A stretch of 64,000 nt of DNA from Hsuehochloa calcarea (Eukaryota > Streptophyta > Magnoliopsida > Poales > Poaceae), in NCBI GenBank assembly GCA_036346395.1, contig CM070594.1, positions 33,079,385-33,143,384 of the forward strand, written 5' to 3'. How positions within the stretch are numbered: the first letter of the stretch is position 1; the number at the start of each line of letters is the position of its first letter. The notes beneath the pieces were generated by a model, which saw only the letters and a program-made list of their open reading frames with translations, was not told where the DNA came from and searched no databases. The translations under genes and the position numbers were made by a program. Shown piece by piece: positions 22,628 to 34,096 of the stretch.

Positions 22628-22834
22628 TTAAACCTTTTCCAAGACTTGAATGTCTTTTGGGTTTGAATTGTCTTGAAAAGAATTGAATCCTAAACCTTGC
22701 TTCTTATAAGGAGTTTTAGACTTGTCAAGAATCATGTTTAATTGTTTCTTACCTTTAGAAAATTTCTCTAATGTATCATGAAGGTAAGCATTTTCTTTTC
22801 TCAAGTTAACACAAGCATCACAAGTTTTATCCAT
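22628..22834 (-). pseudogene. Element A gag tail, last recognisable piece
   Basis: The segment reads DKTCDACVNLRKENAYLHDT, then KFSKGKKQLNMILDKSKTPY and GLGFN. This is the typical end of the coiled-coil tail in this gag family; an equivalent (LDDILSKQRRLQDKSGIGF) is at 31840-31895 in element B. It precedes the protease remnant. Confidence 0.6.
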
Positions 22835-22941
22835 AGATTTCTACTTATATAAAGCAATTTCAAGCTTAAGAGTGGAACAAGAAGCACAAGTAGTATTTTC
22901 AATATTGTCCTTAAGCTTAGCATATTTGACTCTAGCAGCTT

Positions 22942-23430
22942 CTAAAATATCTTTGATTTCACGTTCTTTTCTAAACATGAAGTGCAAGGGCTAGAATCAA
23001 ATACATCAAAAGCAATCAATTTACTAGATTCTAAACATTTTTCACAAGGAGCAGATTTAATTTCAATTAGCTCAGTTCTAGCATTTTCAAGTTGTTGTAA
23101 AGCAATATTGTGAGCAGATTGCAGTTTAGCCAATTCTGAGTGCATATCAAGATAAGATAAACATTCATCAGGTTCAAGAGTCTTAACATTTGCAAGTTCT
23201 AGTTTTAGTTTACCAATTTTTGACTCTAGTTTCTTATTTTTAGTCATGACAAATTCTAGCGCTTCATCTTGACTAAGCACTTGCTCAACTATAGAATTAT
23301 ATTTAGCAGAAAGCTCATCATAAGAAAAAGATACCTCATCATTATCAATGTAAATCTTGTCGACCATGAAGCACATGCCCGTAAAGTCCTTGGCCTTCCC
23401 TTTCTTTTCCTCTTCGCTCCCGGAGTCCAC
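22942..23430 (-). pseudogene. Element A gag, C-terminal coiled-coil part
   Basis: This is an acidic start (MDSGSEEEKKGKAKDFTGMC) followed by a long helix-rich stretch with heptad-like Leu, Ile and Lys/Glu spacing (SKIGKLKLELANVKTLEP). It ends with Cys pairs (CEKCLESS, PCTSCLEK). Such a coiled-coil tail after the zinc knuckle is usual in SIRE-like gag proteins. A frameshift separates it from 23481, and it is followed by another piece at 22628-22834 (KTCDACVNLRKENAYLHDTL). Confidence 0.65.
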
Positions 23431-23480
23431 ATCACTAACGGATTGCTCTCCAAAAGCGGCAAGGACCCAGTGAGCGGCCT

Positions 23481-24434
23481 TTATGAGCTTGACAAGATCA
23501 TACTCGAGTTGTTCTCATGAGGCTTCTTCCAAGCTGTCTTCTCCTCCCTGTGCTTACCCTTACCTTTTAGCTTGGGACAATTGGCCCGGATGTGGTAAAG
23601 CTCTCCACACTCATAGCAAGTAACAGGACCACCTCTCTTTTTATTTCTCATATTGTTGTAAGCCCGTGTGAATTTTTTAGCTAAAAGGGCTAACTCAACC
23701 TCAGGGATATTCTCAAGCTCCTCTTCATGAATAGCAGATAAACAAGCAAATGAAAATCCAGAAGAAGATTCAAAAGAGTCATCAAAAGCCTTTTTGAGAG
23801 GATCTGCTACCAAAGCTAAATTATCTTTCTTGGGATGATCAACTCTTTTAATTTCATGAGTCTTGAGTTTACTATAAAGCAATTCTAAAGTAAGACTTGA
23901 AAGATTAACATTCTCTTCTATAGCAGTAGCCTTCATCTCCCACTCCTTGGTGTTGATTGCAGCCAAGAGGTGGGTGGCATTTTCAGATTGAGAATATTCA
24001 ATATCAACAGCTTTCATTTGATTAATCACTTTATTAAAACGACTGAAAATGTCATCGATGCTCTCTCCAGGATGCATCTCAAATTTGTTATAATCACGCT
24101 TATAGATTGTTTGGCGCACTTTCTTAATTTGGGACGAACCCTCATGATATGTTTCGAGAGTGTTCCAAATCTCGTGCGCAGTCGCAAAATTGCAAATCCT
24201 ATCATATTCCTGTCTACCAAGCGCACCATATAAAAGATTCTTGGCCTTGTTGTTGTTAGCCAAAAGAACCACAGAAGCAGGAGTTTCAACCTCAGGAATA
24301 ATGAGCGGGGATCGAACAACGTCCCACATAGCTTGTCCCTCGCTCTCAAGGAATACTCGCATACGATTCTTCCAATAGGCATAGTCTTGTCCATTGAACA
24401 TATGCGGTTTTGTAGAGAATCTAACCATCGCCAA
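23481..24434 (-). CDS. Element A gag (copia type), first 317 codons
   Basis: The start MAMVRFSTKPHMFNGQDYAY, followed by WKNRMRVFLES, is typical of copia gag (UBN2-type). LYGALGRQEYDRICNFATAH, IWNTLETYHEGS and the helical capsid core follow, and a CCHC zinc knuckle (CYECGELYHIRANC) lies near residues 270-285. Gag forms the particle and binds RNA. The ATG lies 38 bp after the primer-binding site. The frame ends at 23481; the C-terminal region continues in another phase at 23430. Confidence 0.85.
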   Translation of the reverse strand: MAMVRFSTKPHMFNGQDYAYWKNRMRVFLESEGQAMWDVVRSPLIIPEVETPASVVLLANNNKAKNLLYGALGRQEYDRICNFATAHEIWNTLETYHEGSSQIKKVRQTIYKRDYNKFEMHPGESIDDIFSRFNKVINQMKAVDIEYSQSENATHLLAAINTKEWEMKATAIEENVNLSSLTLELLYSKLKTHEIKRVDHPKKDNLALVADPLKKAFDDSFESSSGFSFACLSAIHEEELENIPEVELALLAKKFTRAYNNMRNKKRGGPVTCYECGELYHIRANCPKLKGKGKHREEKTAWKKPHENNSSMILSSS

Positions 24435-24472
24435 AGTTCAGTGACCGGTTAAGATCAAGATTGAACTAACCG

Positions 24473-24485
24473 GGCTCTGATACCA
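24473..24485 (-). promoter_or_regulatory. Primer-binding site of element A, initiator methionine tRNA
   Basis: The minus strand reads TGGTATCAGAGCC two bases after the 5' LTR, complementary to the 3' end of initiator Met-tRNA. Confidence 0.9.
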
Positions 24486-24487
24486 CT

Positions 24488-26251
24488 TGTTGGACCGTAA
24501 AGGCGACTAGAGGGGGGGTGAATAGGAGCACGCTCACTTTTTCACAAGTTATGAACTCAATACAATTTCACTCCAGTAGCTATTAGAAAGCTATGAAGAT
24601 CAATATACCAGTACAGCGGAAGACTAGAATTGAATCCAATTAAACCCCTAAGCAATGCGACAAATATCGACAAGAATCAAATCTAACGGAGGCTGGCGGT
24701 CGGTCCATCCGACCACATATCTGGCGGTCCGGCCGGCACCAAATCGATCGACCTACGGTGTGGGGCGGTCCGACCGTGAGCTCGAGCAAGAAAACAAACC
24801 GATGACGAAGTTGCAATTAGGTCTAACTTTTGATTCTCAACTCCAAACTTCACGAAACTTTGCACACACCTTCTCTATGATATTAAGGACCTATTCCAAT
24901 CAACAATTATGATAATTCTTGGACGAACAAATATCTTTTACGATCTGATTGAAGAAGGGTGCAAAACCGGGCAAAAGTGAAAACTAGATCCAATCGCTTG
25001 CTCGTGGGTGATTGATGATCAAATTGATCATAGATGGGTTCCCACACATCACAGCAAGCTAATTCACGTGAAAGAATCAATCAAAAACTCGTGGATCAAA
25101 GAGAGCCCTAAAATCACGAAATTGAAAGCAAGAACGAAAAGAGACTTATCTCAAGCAAACCTTGCATAGATTAAGAACGTGATCGTTGCTGGATTACACC
25201 CACGCCATCATGGATCAGTGGTCAATTCAAGATCACGAAATTCACCTCAAACCATAAAGAGCCCTAGCCTCCACCTCAACTCCCCTAAGCCAATTAGGGT
25301 TTCGCAACAAAAGAGGCGAGAGAGAAAAGAGCTAGATGGTGCAGCCACCACCTCCCCCTATTTATAGTGGAGGCCTAGACTCCTAGGGTTTGACTCCATT
25401 GGGCTCCCGTTAAGGCCCACTAACAAACGGGTCACACACGCACGCTTCGCAAAGCGCCGTCTTTAACCTTTTGACCTAAACCGCTTCACCATGCGTCATG
25501 GATATGCCAATAGGTCACCATTGTCCATCTTGTGTCACGCTTGAGTCGTTGACCTCACCCGGCATCGTCGATCGTTCTGGACCTCAACTCTCCAAGTCTA
25601 GTCCCGATCATTCTCGCCGTTGACCGTCGTTGACCACCAAGCAACCTGCACAACCACAGACAAGCAAACACGAATTCGGGAACAAGTTCTTCACAACTTG
25701 ACCCATGTTAGTCAAAACATGCATCATGCAAAACATATGACATGAAACCAATGACTTTGACCTAACAAATCAACATCGCCACGAAGTTGGCGGACGTTCA
25801 AGTTATTATGGGTCGACCGCCCAGGTGAGCGGTCGGATCGCCATGGCGGTCGGACCGCTCCCTGTGAGCCGGTCGGACCGCCCCTTAGGACTTAGCCGAA
25901 AATCAAGCTCCCAAATTCTGAAACCTTCTGGAAACTTTAAACCAATAGAACTTTTTACTGGAGACTCCAAAAATTATGAGACCAAGTGCATTGGGATCCC
26001 CTCACTTGCCTACAACACCTATTTTTGGCCCAGCTCGATTTGACCACTTTGGTCACCGCCGGTCCGACTGCCCCACATGGCCGGTCCGACCGATTTGGGA
26101 CCGGTCGGACTGCCGTGCAAGGACCGGTCGGACCGCCCCTGTCCAGTAAGCCTGCCACTTTGTCGAAAACGCGTGAAACGACAAACCGTAAACGCCATTG
26201 CCAATTGTCACATCATCCTAAGATCTGGAGCATATCCCCATGAAATCCACA
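24488..26251 (-). repeat. 5' LTR of element A
   Basis: 1764 bp, with the primer-binding site next to it at 24473-24485 and ACCAG at 26252-26256. TATTTATAG at about 25370 (plus strand) reads CTATAAATA on the minus strand and is a likely TATA element. The GGTCGGACCG-type clusters repeat at 24690-24780, 25810-25885 and 26060-26140. Confidence 0.9.
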
Positions 26252-26256
26252 ACCAG

Positions 26257-27225
26257 ATTGTCGGATCAAACCCCGGCACGTACATAAACAAGCTGGACCG
26301 TGAAGATGCTGAAAAAGGGCCCAACCACTTCATACTGGATAGGGTGTTCTGGGCTTTCGCTCAGGCCATCAGGGGCTTCAAGTTCTGCCGTCCCGTGCTA
26401 ACGATGGATGGCACTTTTCTCACTAGGAAGTACAAGGGCACCATCCTCACCGCGGTGGCGGCCGATGCGAATGACCAACTTCTCCCGGTTGCATTTGCCA
26501 TTGTCGAGTGCGAGAACACATCCAGCTGGCTGTGGTTCTTGGAGAACGTGAAGAGGGCCGTGGTGGGAGACCGCCACCGCGTCGCCTAGTCACGCATCGC
26601 AATCTTTGGGTTGTTGGCGGCCATCAACATCATGCAGCGTGGGATGGATCCATCTCACCAGTGGAACGACGTGCAATCCAGGTGGTGCATGAGGCATCTT
26701 GCATCTAACTTGTTCACGCGGTTCCGCAGTCAGGAACTCATGAAGACGTTCAAGGCATTGTGTATGCAGAACCAGCGACGGAAGTTTGAGTCTATTTGGA
26801 GAGACCTTGAACACCGGACTACGAGACATACAAGGGAGTCCACTCCGGAGAGGGAGCAACCTAGTAGCGCCATAACCTTCTCCCAGTGGATTAACGACCA
26901 CGCTCCTGAATTGGAGAAATGGTCCCTCCTCTATGACACAGACGGTGCGAGGTACGGCGTTATGACGACCAACATGTCCGAGGTCTACAATAGCGTCCTG
27001 AAAGGTGTGCGCGGGCTCCCTATCACTGCGGTTGTCCAGGAGACATGGACTCGCACCGTTGGTTATTTCGTGAATAGAGCCACCGCAGCCAAGCGGCGAT
27101 GGGCGAAGGCAGCGGTGGTCCGAGAACATGCGAGACACATGGATCGGAAGATGGAGAAGGCCCGAATGCACGACATTCGGGTGATCGGCGACCTCAGGCG
27201 AAAGTACGAGATCAAGCCGGCGTAA
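26257..27225 (+). pseudogene. MULE transposase, catalytic part
   Basis: Directly after the ACCAG duplication the codons for IVGSNPGTYINKL continue the frame that ended at 17918, so element A split one gene. The catalytic region shows FCRPVLTMDGTFLTRKYKGT (first Asp) and NMSEVYNSVLKGVRGLPI (Glu region), with CMRHLASNLFTRFRSQEL between them. The second catalytic Asp, normally in an ISDR motif, is missing: the corresponding codons read VTHRN near 26588, next to a stop at 26587-26589. The transposase is therefore probably dead. Confidence 0.8.
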
Positions 27226-27239
27226 ATACGTCAATAGTC

Positions 27240-27684
27240 ATGCTAGGGGGGAAAGAAAACAGGCATGCACCCTGGGTGATGTGGCGACATGCACCTGCAA
27301 CAAGCCAAAGCTCTTCCACAAACCATGCTCGCACGTGTACAAGGCATGTGCGCAAATGCGGCAGATGGCTACACCATACATCTTTGAGTACTACGACATG
27401 CAGCACCTATTCGGTATATGGAGCGGAGAGTTTCACTCGTATGGTTTGGAAATGAACTACAAGGATCTTTGGCCCGACATGGTGCACTGGGGTCCCAACA
27501 GGACTTGAAGAGAATAGGGAAGGGCGACGGCAGACGGCGGCGCTCCGGAATGACATGGATGCTAGTCAACGTACAAGATAGCCGCACTGATGAAGTGCGG
27601 GATATGCAAGACCCCAGGCACTCAATGAAGGATTGTCCCAACAGACCTAGTTCGTCCGGTCGTCATTCGAAGGTCGTAATTTAA
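27240..27684 (+). pseudogene. MULE transposase C-terminus: SWIM zinc finger and CCHC zinc knuckle
   Basis: After the stop at 27225 another phase encodes the SWIM-type motif CTCNKPKLFHKPCSHVYKAC (about 27290-27350), then PYIFEYYDMQHLFGIWSGEF and a stop at 27508. A CCHC knuckle (CGICKTPGHS, MKDCPN) is readable at 27597-27645 if one C is restored. SWIM and knuckle domains are normal at the end of plant MULE transposases and bind nucleic acid. Confidence 0.75.
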
Positions 27685-27830
27685 AGTTTTTCTGTCTTAC
27701 TTGTTATGTACAGCGCAAAATTATACGAGACCCGGCTATGCACTCTTCGGCAAACTTCTACAAGAGGATGTTGCAGAAGCGCAACTGGCTTGCGCAGAAA
27801 AGGAAATAGCTAAAATACCCGGATTTTTCA

Positions 27831-28209
27831 ATGAAAGATGCTCCAGTGCCACCACGTTTGCCAGTCCCGAAGTGTGTGTGTGGTGAACCGGCAGAGATCA
27901 TTCAGTCCACACACCCAGACACGGCCGCCCGGGCGTACTACAGGTGCGGCCACTACATGGTAAGCGTTTCTTTCGCGCGCATCGATTTTCCTCCCAATGT
28001 TTAATTCCTTCAATTTTTAACTTCATCCCCACGTAATGCAGCCCGAGATGCGCTGCCACTTCTTCCAATGGATTGACGGCCCCGAGATGTACGACAGGCA
28101 TTCATCCAGCAGGAGTACATGCTAAACTACTCGGTGCGGGCCGAGAACTTCTCACGGTGGAAACCTTACGTACCAGATGAGGAGGCACCGAAGGACCCCA
28201 GTAAACTCC
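27831..28209 (+). CDS. GRF-type zinc-finger protein of the MULE, two exons, broken
   Basis: Exon 1 (27831-27959, 43 codons) encodes a Pro-rich start and VPKCVCGEPAEIIQST, RAYYRCGHYM. It ends at a GTAAGC donor in phase 0. The intron runs 27960-28041 and ends ATGCAG. Exon 2 begins PEMRCHFFQWIDGPEMYD, completing the C-x-CG, RCxxxxxxxC and FFQW pattern of the GRF zinc finger. After about 20 codons a frameshift occurs; in the other phase QQEYMLNYSVRAENFSRW follows. Element B is inserted at 28210 with its duplication at 28205-28209, so the C-terminus is split. The partner and role are unknown; such fingers are often found next to PMD genes in MULEs. Confidence 0.6.
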
Positions 28210-30895
28210 TGAAAGATCTAGACCCGCCATTATGAGTTAATGGAGTGTTTTGGTGATTAATGACAAATCCAAATATGAGACTAACTCTTTTATCAAGTAT
28301 TATCTTTGTGTAGTCTCATTTGGATATAAAGGTGAAACACAACGAGGTATGCAATCGACATCTCAATTTTATATATTGTTGCATTTCTCGGATCCAAAAT
28401 ATAGGATTGAACTCAACCTTAAGTTAAACTTGAATATGTGCATATGACCTTATTACACATTTGTGTATGCACACATTTAGGGGGAGTTTTATCCTATACT
28501 TTGTGGTTTCATTAGTATTGATCCATATTCCATTTTCCACATATACTAAGGATCTTTACGTTGAAACAAAACCTTTGAGTATACAAAACTTGTGTAGTTC
28601 GTATATACTCATGTTATGAGTATATAGAACTTGTGTAGTTCTTGTATACTCATGTTAGAGTATATATAACTTGTGTAGTTTATATATACTCATTTGTTCT
28701 CTCATTTATCTTCATTAAATTTATGAGAATTTAAGTGGTTATCATCAATTACCAAATAGGGAAAGATTGAGGTATCTTGTCCCACCATTATGAGTTAATG
28801 GTATGATGTGGTAATTAATGATGATCACATTGTGGAACTAACATTTTCCATGAGTTGGATATATAGGTTATGTTCCAGGATGATGAAGACTTGGGATGAT
28901 CATGAGTTGATCATCAAGTCAAGAGCTTGGTGTAAAGGATGCATCATGAGTTGATGCTTATCAAGAAGAGATGATCATGGGTTGATCATCAAGACAAGAG
29001 AAGACCCATCATGTGTTGATGGAGGTCAAGTGAAGGAATGCATCATGTGTTGATGCAAGTGAAGAATCGGGATGAAGAAATCATCATGTGTTGATGATGA
29101 TCAAGACAATATCCCGAAGTGAAGAAATCATCATAAGTTGATGATTGTCAAAGTCAAGGACCCGGACTTGGAGTGTTGATGTGCGTCATCAAGCTTCAAG
29201 AAGATTCAAGGCAAAGGTATGACTAGCTAGGGCTAAGGATGTGTTCCTAGTCTTTTACCGGTCTCGGTGTTTGGTTGATAGACCGGATTGCTAGTATAGG
29301 TTTGCCGTACTATTAAGAGGGATCTTGACTAGTAGTTTGAGTTAGTCATGTGTTGATAGCTCATTATATTTGCTCTAGCTCATCTATGCATGGAGCTATT
29401 ATTTGCGAATGTGTTTTGCAAATAGCCGATGCTCATGCATTCAACCCTTGTAGCATGTGACTTAAGTTTGCAAATGCGTTTTGTAAATGGTGAAAGTCCA
29501 TGTACCTTTTTCCTTGTGGTATGATTCCAAAAGTTGGCAAATGTGTTTTGCAACTTGTTGGGAATCTTGCTAATGATCTTTGTTAGCATGGCTTATCAAT
29601 TAGCAAATGTGTTTTGCAATTGAAGTTGTTGAAAAAGCCATTTCTGATTTCTGTCAGGAAAATCGGAAGTTCCGGCGGCTTAAGTGCGGAAGTTCCGCAG
29701 GCCGGACGGTCCGATTTTCCGCGGCTTGATTTTTCCAGAGAGCGGCCGGTTTGGGGACTTAGCCGATTTCCGAAGTGCGGAAGTTCCGGAGTGTAACGCG
29801 CGGAACTTCCGATTAATCGGTTGCTCCGAAATTCCGCGGTTGGTTTTTTCCAGAGAAGCACCATTTTGGGGACTTAGCCAAAATTCGATGTGCGGTAGTT
29901 CCGCTATGTGTTGAGCGGAACTTCCGAAGAATCGGAACTTCCGATATCTAGTTGGCGGTAGTTCCGGACTAAAAATCAAACGGCTAGTTTCTCGTCTGAC
30001 ATAGCCGTTGCGGTGCCTTTTCTCTCTCCTGCGGTAGTTCCGGCCTTTGTACGGCGGAACTTCCGATTTCCCTGATTTTTCAGGGGTTTGTCTCCCAACG
30101 GCTAGTTTTTGTGTGTGGGCTATATATAGCCACCTTGGCCGGCAGTGGGATGTGGCTGGTGCTATTGTTAAGTGATACACTCCTTCTTTGAGCTAAGAGC
30201 AAGCCTCTATTCTCTTTTGTGCATGTGTTGCACTTGGTGAGATTAGAGAGTAAACCCTAAGTGCATGTGTTGCCTTAGGTAGTGGATTGTGTATCCACGT
30301 GAGCGTTGACACTTGATTAGTTCAAGTGAAAGTTCAGATTTGTTACTCTTGGTGTTTGCCGACACCTAGACGGCGTGGAGGCGTCGTGCTCGGTGACCTT
30401 CTCAAGAAGCTTGTGAGAAGGCCCGACGGTTGTGAGTGGTTTGGTGCTCGCCATCTCCGGAGTGGAGGAAGAGCAACCATAGTTGAGCGAGGTGTTGGTT
30501 CGGTTTGGAACCGGTCCAAGTGTTGGACTTACCTCGGAGGTGTGTGCTCATTTGAGGAGCCGGTCCAACGCGGGTTGGGCTTACCTCAACGTGGATTAGG
30601 GGAGACCGGCAAGTCTCCGACCACCACGGTAAAACATAATCGTGTCATCTAGTTTTTACTTGTGCTTTACTTTGAGCAATTTACATTCTTGCTTTAATTG
30701 CTTATATATCTTGTATGATTGCTCATATTGTATTGTGTTCATATTGTCGGTGCACTTAGTTGAGCCTAGTTGATTTAGGTTTTAATTGAGCAAAACCAAT
30801 TCGCTATTAGCTTCCGCATTTATATATTGGTTTAGCGCGAAAGATTTTTAAAACCGCCTATTCACCCCCCTCTAGTCGGCCACCTCGATCTTACA
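28210..30895 (+). repeat. 5' LTR of element B
   Basis: 2686 bp. It contains four internal repeat groups: TATACTCATGTT with AACTTGTGTAGTT (28570-28695), CATCATGTGTTGATG hairpins (28890-29190), GCAAATGTGTTTTGCAA units (29400-29625), and many CGGAACTTCCG or CGGAAGTTCCG near-palindromes (29650-30070). TATATATAG at about 30121 is a likely TATA element. Confidence 0.9.
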
Positions 30896-30897
30896 AG

Positions 30898-30909
30898 TGG
30901 TATCAGAGC
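30898..30909 (+). promoter_or_regulatory. Primer-binding site of element B, initiator methionine tRNA
   Basis: TGGTATCAGAGC two bases after the 5' LTR, complementary to initiator Met-tRNA. Confidence 0.9.
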
Positions 30910-30952
30910 TTGGTCTCTCATCTATTAGACTTGACCGTCTAGAGAGTAAAGG

Positions 30953-32341
30953 ATGGCAACTAGAGATTTAGTGCACCTAGGTGAAGCACCTATATTTGAT
31001 GGCACAAATTATGCTCAATGGAAAATCCGCATGTCTTGTTATTTTAGGGCCATGAGTCCAAAAATATAGCGGATTGTAGATGTAGGCTTTTCTCCTCCAT
31101 TGGATCATTTTGCTCCAACCATTGAGGAAGAGAAATGCTTACATCTCGACGCTCAAGCTACTAACGCCTTATTTAGTGCTTTGAGCGTAGATATATTTGA
31201 CAAGGTATGCAATCTCAAGAACGCTCATGAGATGTGGACATATATTCAAGATCAATATGAATTGTCCACTTCCACTAGTGACGATTGCACACAAGAATGG
31301 ATGTCGGAAGAAGAATGCTCAACTTCAAGCTCCGACAACGAAAATGAGGACTCCTCAACTCCCTCCACATCAACTCAATGCTTCATGGCTAAAGGTAATA
31401 ATGAGGTAAATAACGATGAGCCTTCATATGATGAGTTGATGGATATGCTAGAAGAGCTCAATGAATATTTAGGAAAGGAGAAATTAAAATTCAAAGTTTT
31501 GAAGAAAGAGTATGTCTCACTTCAAAATGATTATGATGTTTTAAAGGATGAACATGAAACTCTCCTCCTAAATAATCTAAATAGCTCTAAGGTGGATATA
31601 GGCATTGAATGTAATTTAATAGATGATTTGCCATGTATAGCTTCTACCTCATGCATTTCATCTAAAGTCAATGTATCCACCTCTTGTGAGGATTTAATTG
31701 ATATGCCTTGTAGTTCAAAAGTAGATGCTCCTATTTCCTCCATATCTTGCAATACTAACATTGTAGAGGAAAACAAAGAGCTCAAGGCCCAAGTCAACAA
31801 ATTGAAGAATGACTTGGAAAGAGGCCAAAAAGGGAAGGCCACTCTTGACGATATATTGAGCAAGCAAAGACGCTTGCAAGATAAGAGTGGAATCGGCTTC
31901 ACTCCTAAGAAAAAGGAGAATAGCAAGACAAGGCACAATGCAAGACACACGAAGAATGTCAAGTGCCATGGATGCAATGGAAAGGGCCACTTCGCCTCCG
32001 TGTGCCCAAACAAAGTGAATGACAAGAAATTGTCATCAAAGAAGAGGCAAACCGGCAAGGAGCAAGTAAAGAAGGTAAAAGACGAATACAAACTTCGAAC
32101 TTGCTACAATTGCCGGGAAAAAGGACATATGAGTAAGGATTGTCCCAAAGGTATCACTCCTAAGCCCATTATTTATAATGATCAATATTTGCTTAGGAAG
32201 GATATAAATGGCAATGTGTTTGCTAGAATAGTTAGTTCACATAAAACTAATGCTAGGGCCATTTGGGTGCCCAAATCCATTGTGACTAACATTCGTGGAC
32301 CCAACCTAGTTTTGGGTACCAAAATGCGCTTAAATGCTTAA
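30953..32341 (+). CDS. Element B gag (copia type) with one in-frame stop
   Basis: The ATG at 30953, 43 bp after the primer-binding site, starts MATRDLVHLGEAPIFDGTNY, then AQWKIRMSCYF, a typical gag start. A TAG at 31067-31069 (codon 39) interrupts; the same frame then runs to the stop at 32341. The capsid core is shortened (AHEMWTYIQDQYELSTSTSD passes at once to an acidic linker). A long coiled-coil part and two CCHC knuckles follow: CHGCNGKGHFASVC and CYNCREKGHMSKDC, near codons 340 and 385. The gene encodes particle protein only. Upstream of the TAG the peptide is only 38 residues, so full-length gag needs read-through or an intact copy elsewhere. Confidence 0.85.
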
Positions 32342-34054
32342 TAGGTACTTGGAGAGGCATTGGAGACTTGGCTTATTCATATAAAGATGGATGTCATCAT
32401 ATATCAAATTGGAGCCAAGTTTGAGGATAATCGTTTCACATCAAGAACCAATGCCATCTCGGTAACAAGTATTTACATTGAAGTATCTAGCCCCTTATGC
32501 CTTGTGTAGGTTGCATTTCATGAAAATCTTATTAAAAGGGGTGTTCTTGCTCTATGTTCATAATGTTCATTATTATTATCTTGAGCAAGTTGATGTGGCA
32601 CATTAAGAGGGAGTGCTAAATCATAGTCATGTATTTCACATCCCTAAGTGTGCCCAAATAAATTAAGTGCTAGTATTGTTTTTCAAAAATAAGCCTTTTA
32701 GCCAAAAGTAAAAAATTTCATAATTATTAGTAATTCTTTAAAAAACTAGTTGCAAAAGGTATACAAATGCTTTTCAAAGATTTACCAAAGGTTTTGGCTT
32801 TAGAAAAACCTATTTTAAGTGAAAATGCATTTCTAGCCAAAATCCTACATTTTAGTATCTTGTTTTTGACATAAACTAGATTTTTGTGTAAAATCTATTC
32901 TAAAAAGGAATTTGAAAATCTTGCCAAAAGAAAAATCCTAGAGTTGGTTATTCTAAATATTTTTGGTATTCAAAGGATTTTCAAAAGACCAACCTAGAAA
33001 AAGATATTTGATTTTCAAACTCATCCAAAATACTACTATGACCTAAGTGGTCACTTTCTAGCACTTAAGTGAGTTTTTCCATATGAACCAAAATTCTTCA
33101 TATGAATATGTTCATAATGGTATTTATGACTCATACATGAAATTGGATGCTTTAAAATTCATCATTTGCTCAATTTGGATCTTTTGGTAAAATTTCATGA
33201 AAATATGATTCCTTTTGCGAAATCAAAGCTTAATTCATAAAAGTTATTTTTTTTCTTAGATAGACATTAGTCTCTTTAATGCATAATGATCCTGAATGAT
33301 ATTCATTTGAGTGCAAAACTAGGGATCATTTGCAAAATTGTCAAATTCCAATATCAATCCTTGAAGTGTCAGGATAATCGGAACTTCCGGCCTTCTAGGT
33401 GCGGAACTTCCGTTTTCCGAACGTCCATTGTTAATTTGTGAGCTTCGTTTCAGCTCCTTCCGGCGTCGGGATAATCGGAACCTCCGCCCTCCAGCGGAAC
33501 TTCGATGTCCGGAACTTCATTGTTAATCGCGGAACTTCCGCTTCCAGGTGAGAAGCATTTATTGCCTGCGGTTGCTCCGTTTCCTTAACTCCTCCAGCCG
33601 ACGTTTTTGTTGTCCCGAGCTCCTCCCCTCTTCTCCAAATACTCCACCGAAACTCTTTGATCCCTCTTCGGTTTCTCTTCAAATCTCAACCGACCAACTG
33701 CTTCTCCAGGGTTCAATTACTCCATTCCTCAAGGTATTTCCAATCCCCTTTGGATCTATGCCTCTCATGAACCCTAGGTTTGAGTTTTTTGGGGAAAATG
33801 AAATGTGGATGAAATCTGTGGTAGATTCTTGGGCAAACTAGTTTATTCAGTATTGTATGATGTTTATGCATCAATTCCATGGACTCAATCCATCAAAATA
33901 CTGAATAATCAAAAAATTTCATTGCCCTAGAGTCGGCCCAGGAAAATCAGAACTTCCGCTGTTGATAGTGCGGAACTTCCGCTAGCGGTAGTTCCGGCGT
34001 TAAACTTGCGGAGCTTCCGATTGTCCTGACAGAACCTGAGAATTTCATCTTCTT
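32342..34054 (+). other. Non-coding spacer of element B in place of pol
   Basis: AT-rich sequence without coding homology. CGGAACTTCCG-type motifs reappear at 33370-33545 and 33950-34030, so this motif is not limited to the LTRs. Confidence 0.6.
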
Positions 34055-34096
34055 TTGATTCAATCTTTGACACTTCATCCATTGTTGTTCTTGAAG

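Larger units (their letters stand above)
17919..26251 (-). mobile_element. Element A: gag-only copia-type retrotransposon, nested in the transposase
   Basis: LTRs at 17919-19674 and 24488-26251 start TGTTGG and end CCACA on the plus strand. The duplication ACCAG (17914-17918 and 26252-26256) is perfect. The initiator-Met primer-binding site and the gag and protease motifs show that it reads on the minus strand. RT, RNase H and integrase are absent: 19687-21796 has no coding homology. It is therefore a non-autonomous relative of a SIRE-like copia family, needing proteins from another element. Its LTR 3' end (CTATTCACCCCCCCTCTAGT) is nearly the same as that of element B, so A and B belong to related families. 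Confidence 0.9.

Noticed and set aside
28890..29190. Possible CRISPR-like array of CATCATGTGTTGATG repeats
   Set aside because: Irregular spacing, inside a plant LTR, and repeated exactly in the second LTR; it is an LTR-internal hairpin repeat.
31531..32091. 186-codon minus-strand frame
   Set aside because: It is the mirror frame of element B gag, whose plus strand has two CCHC knuckles.
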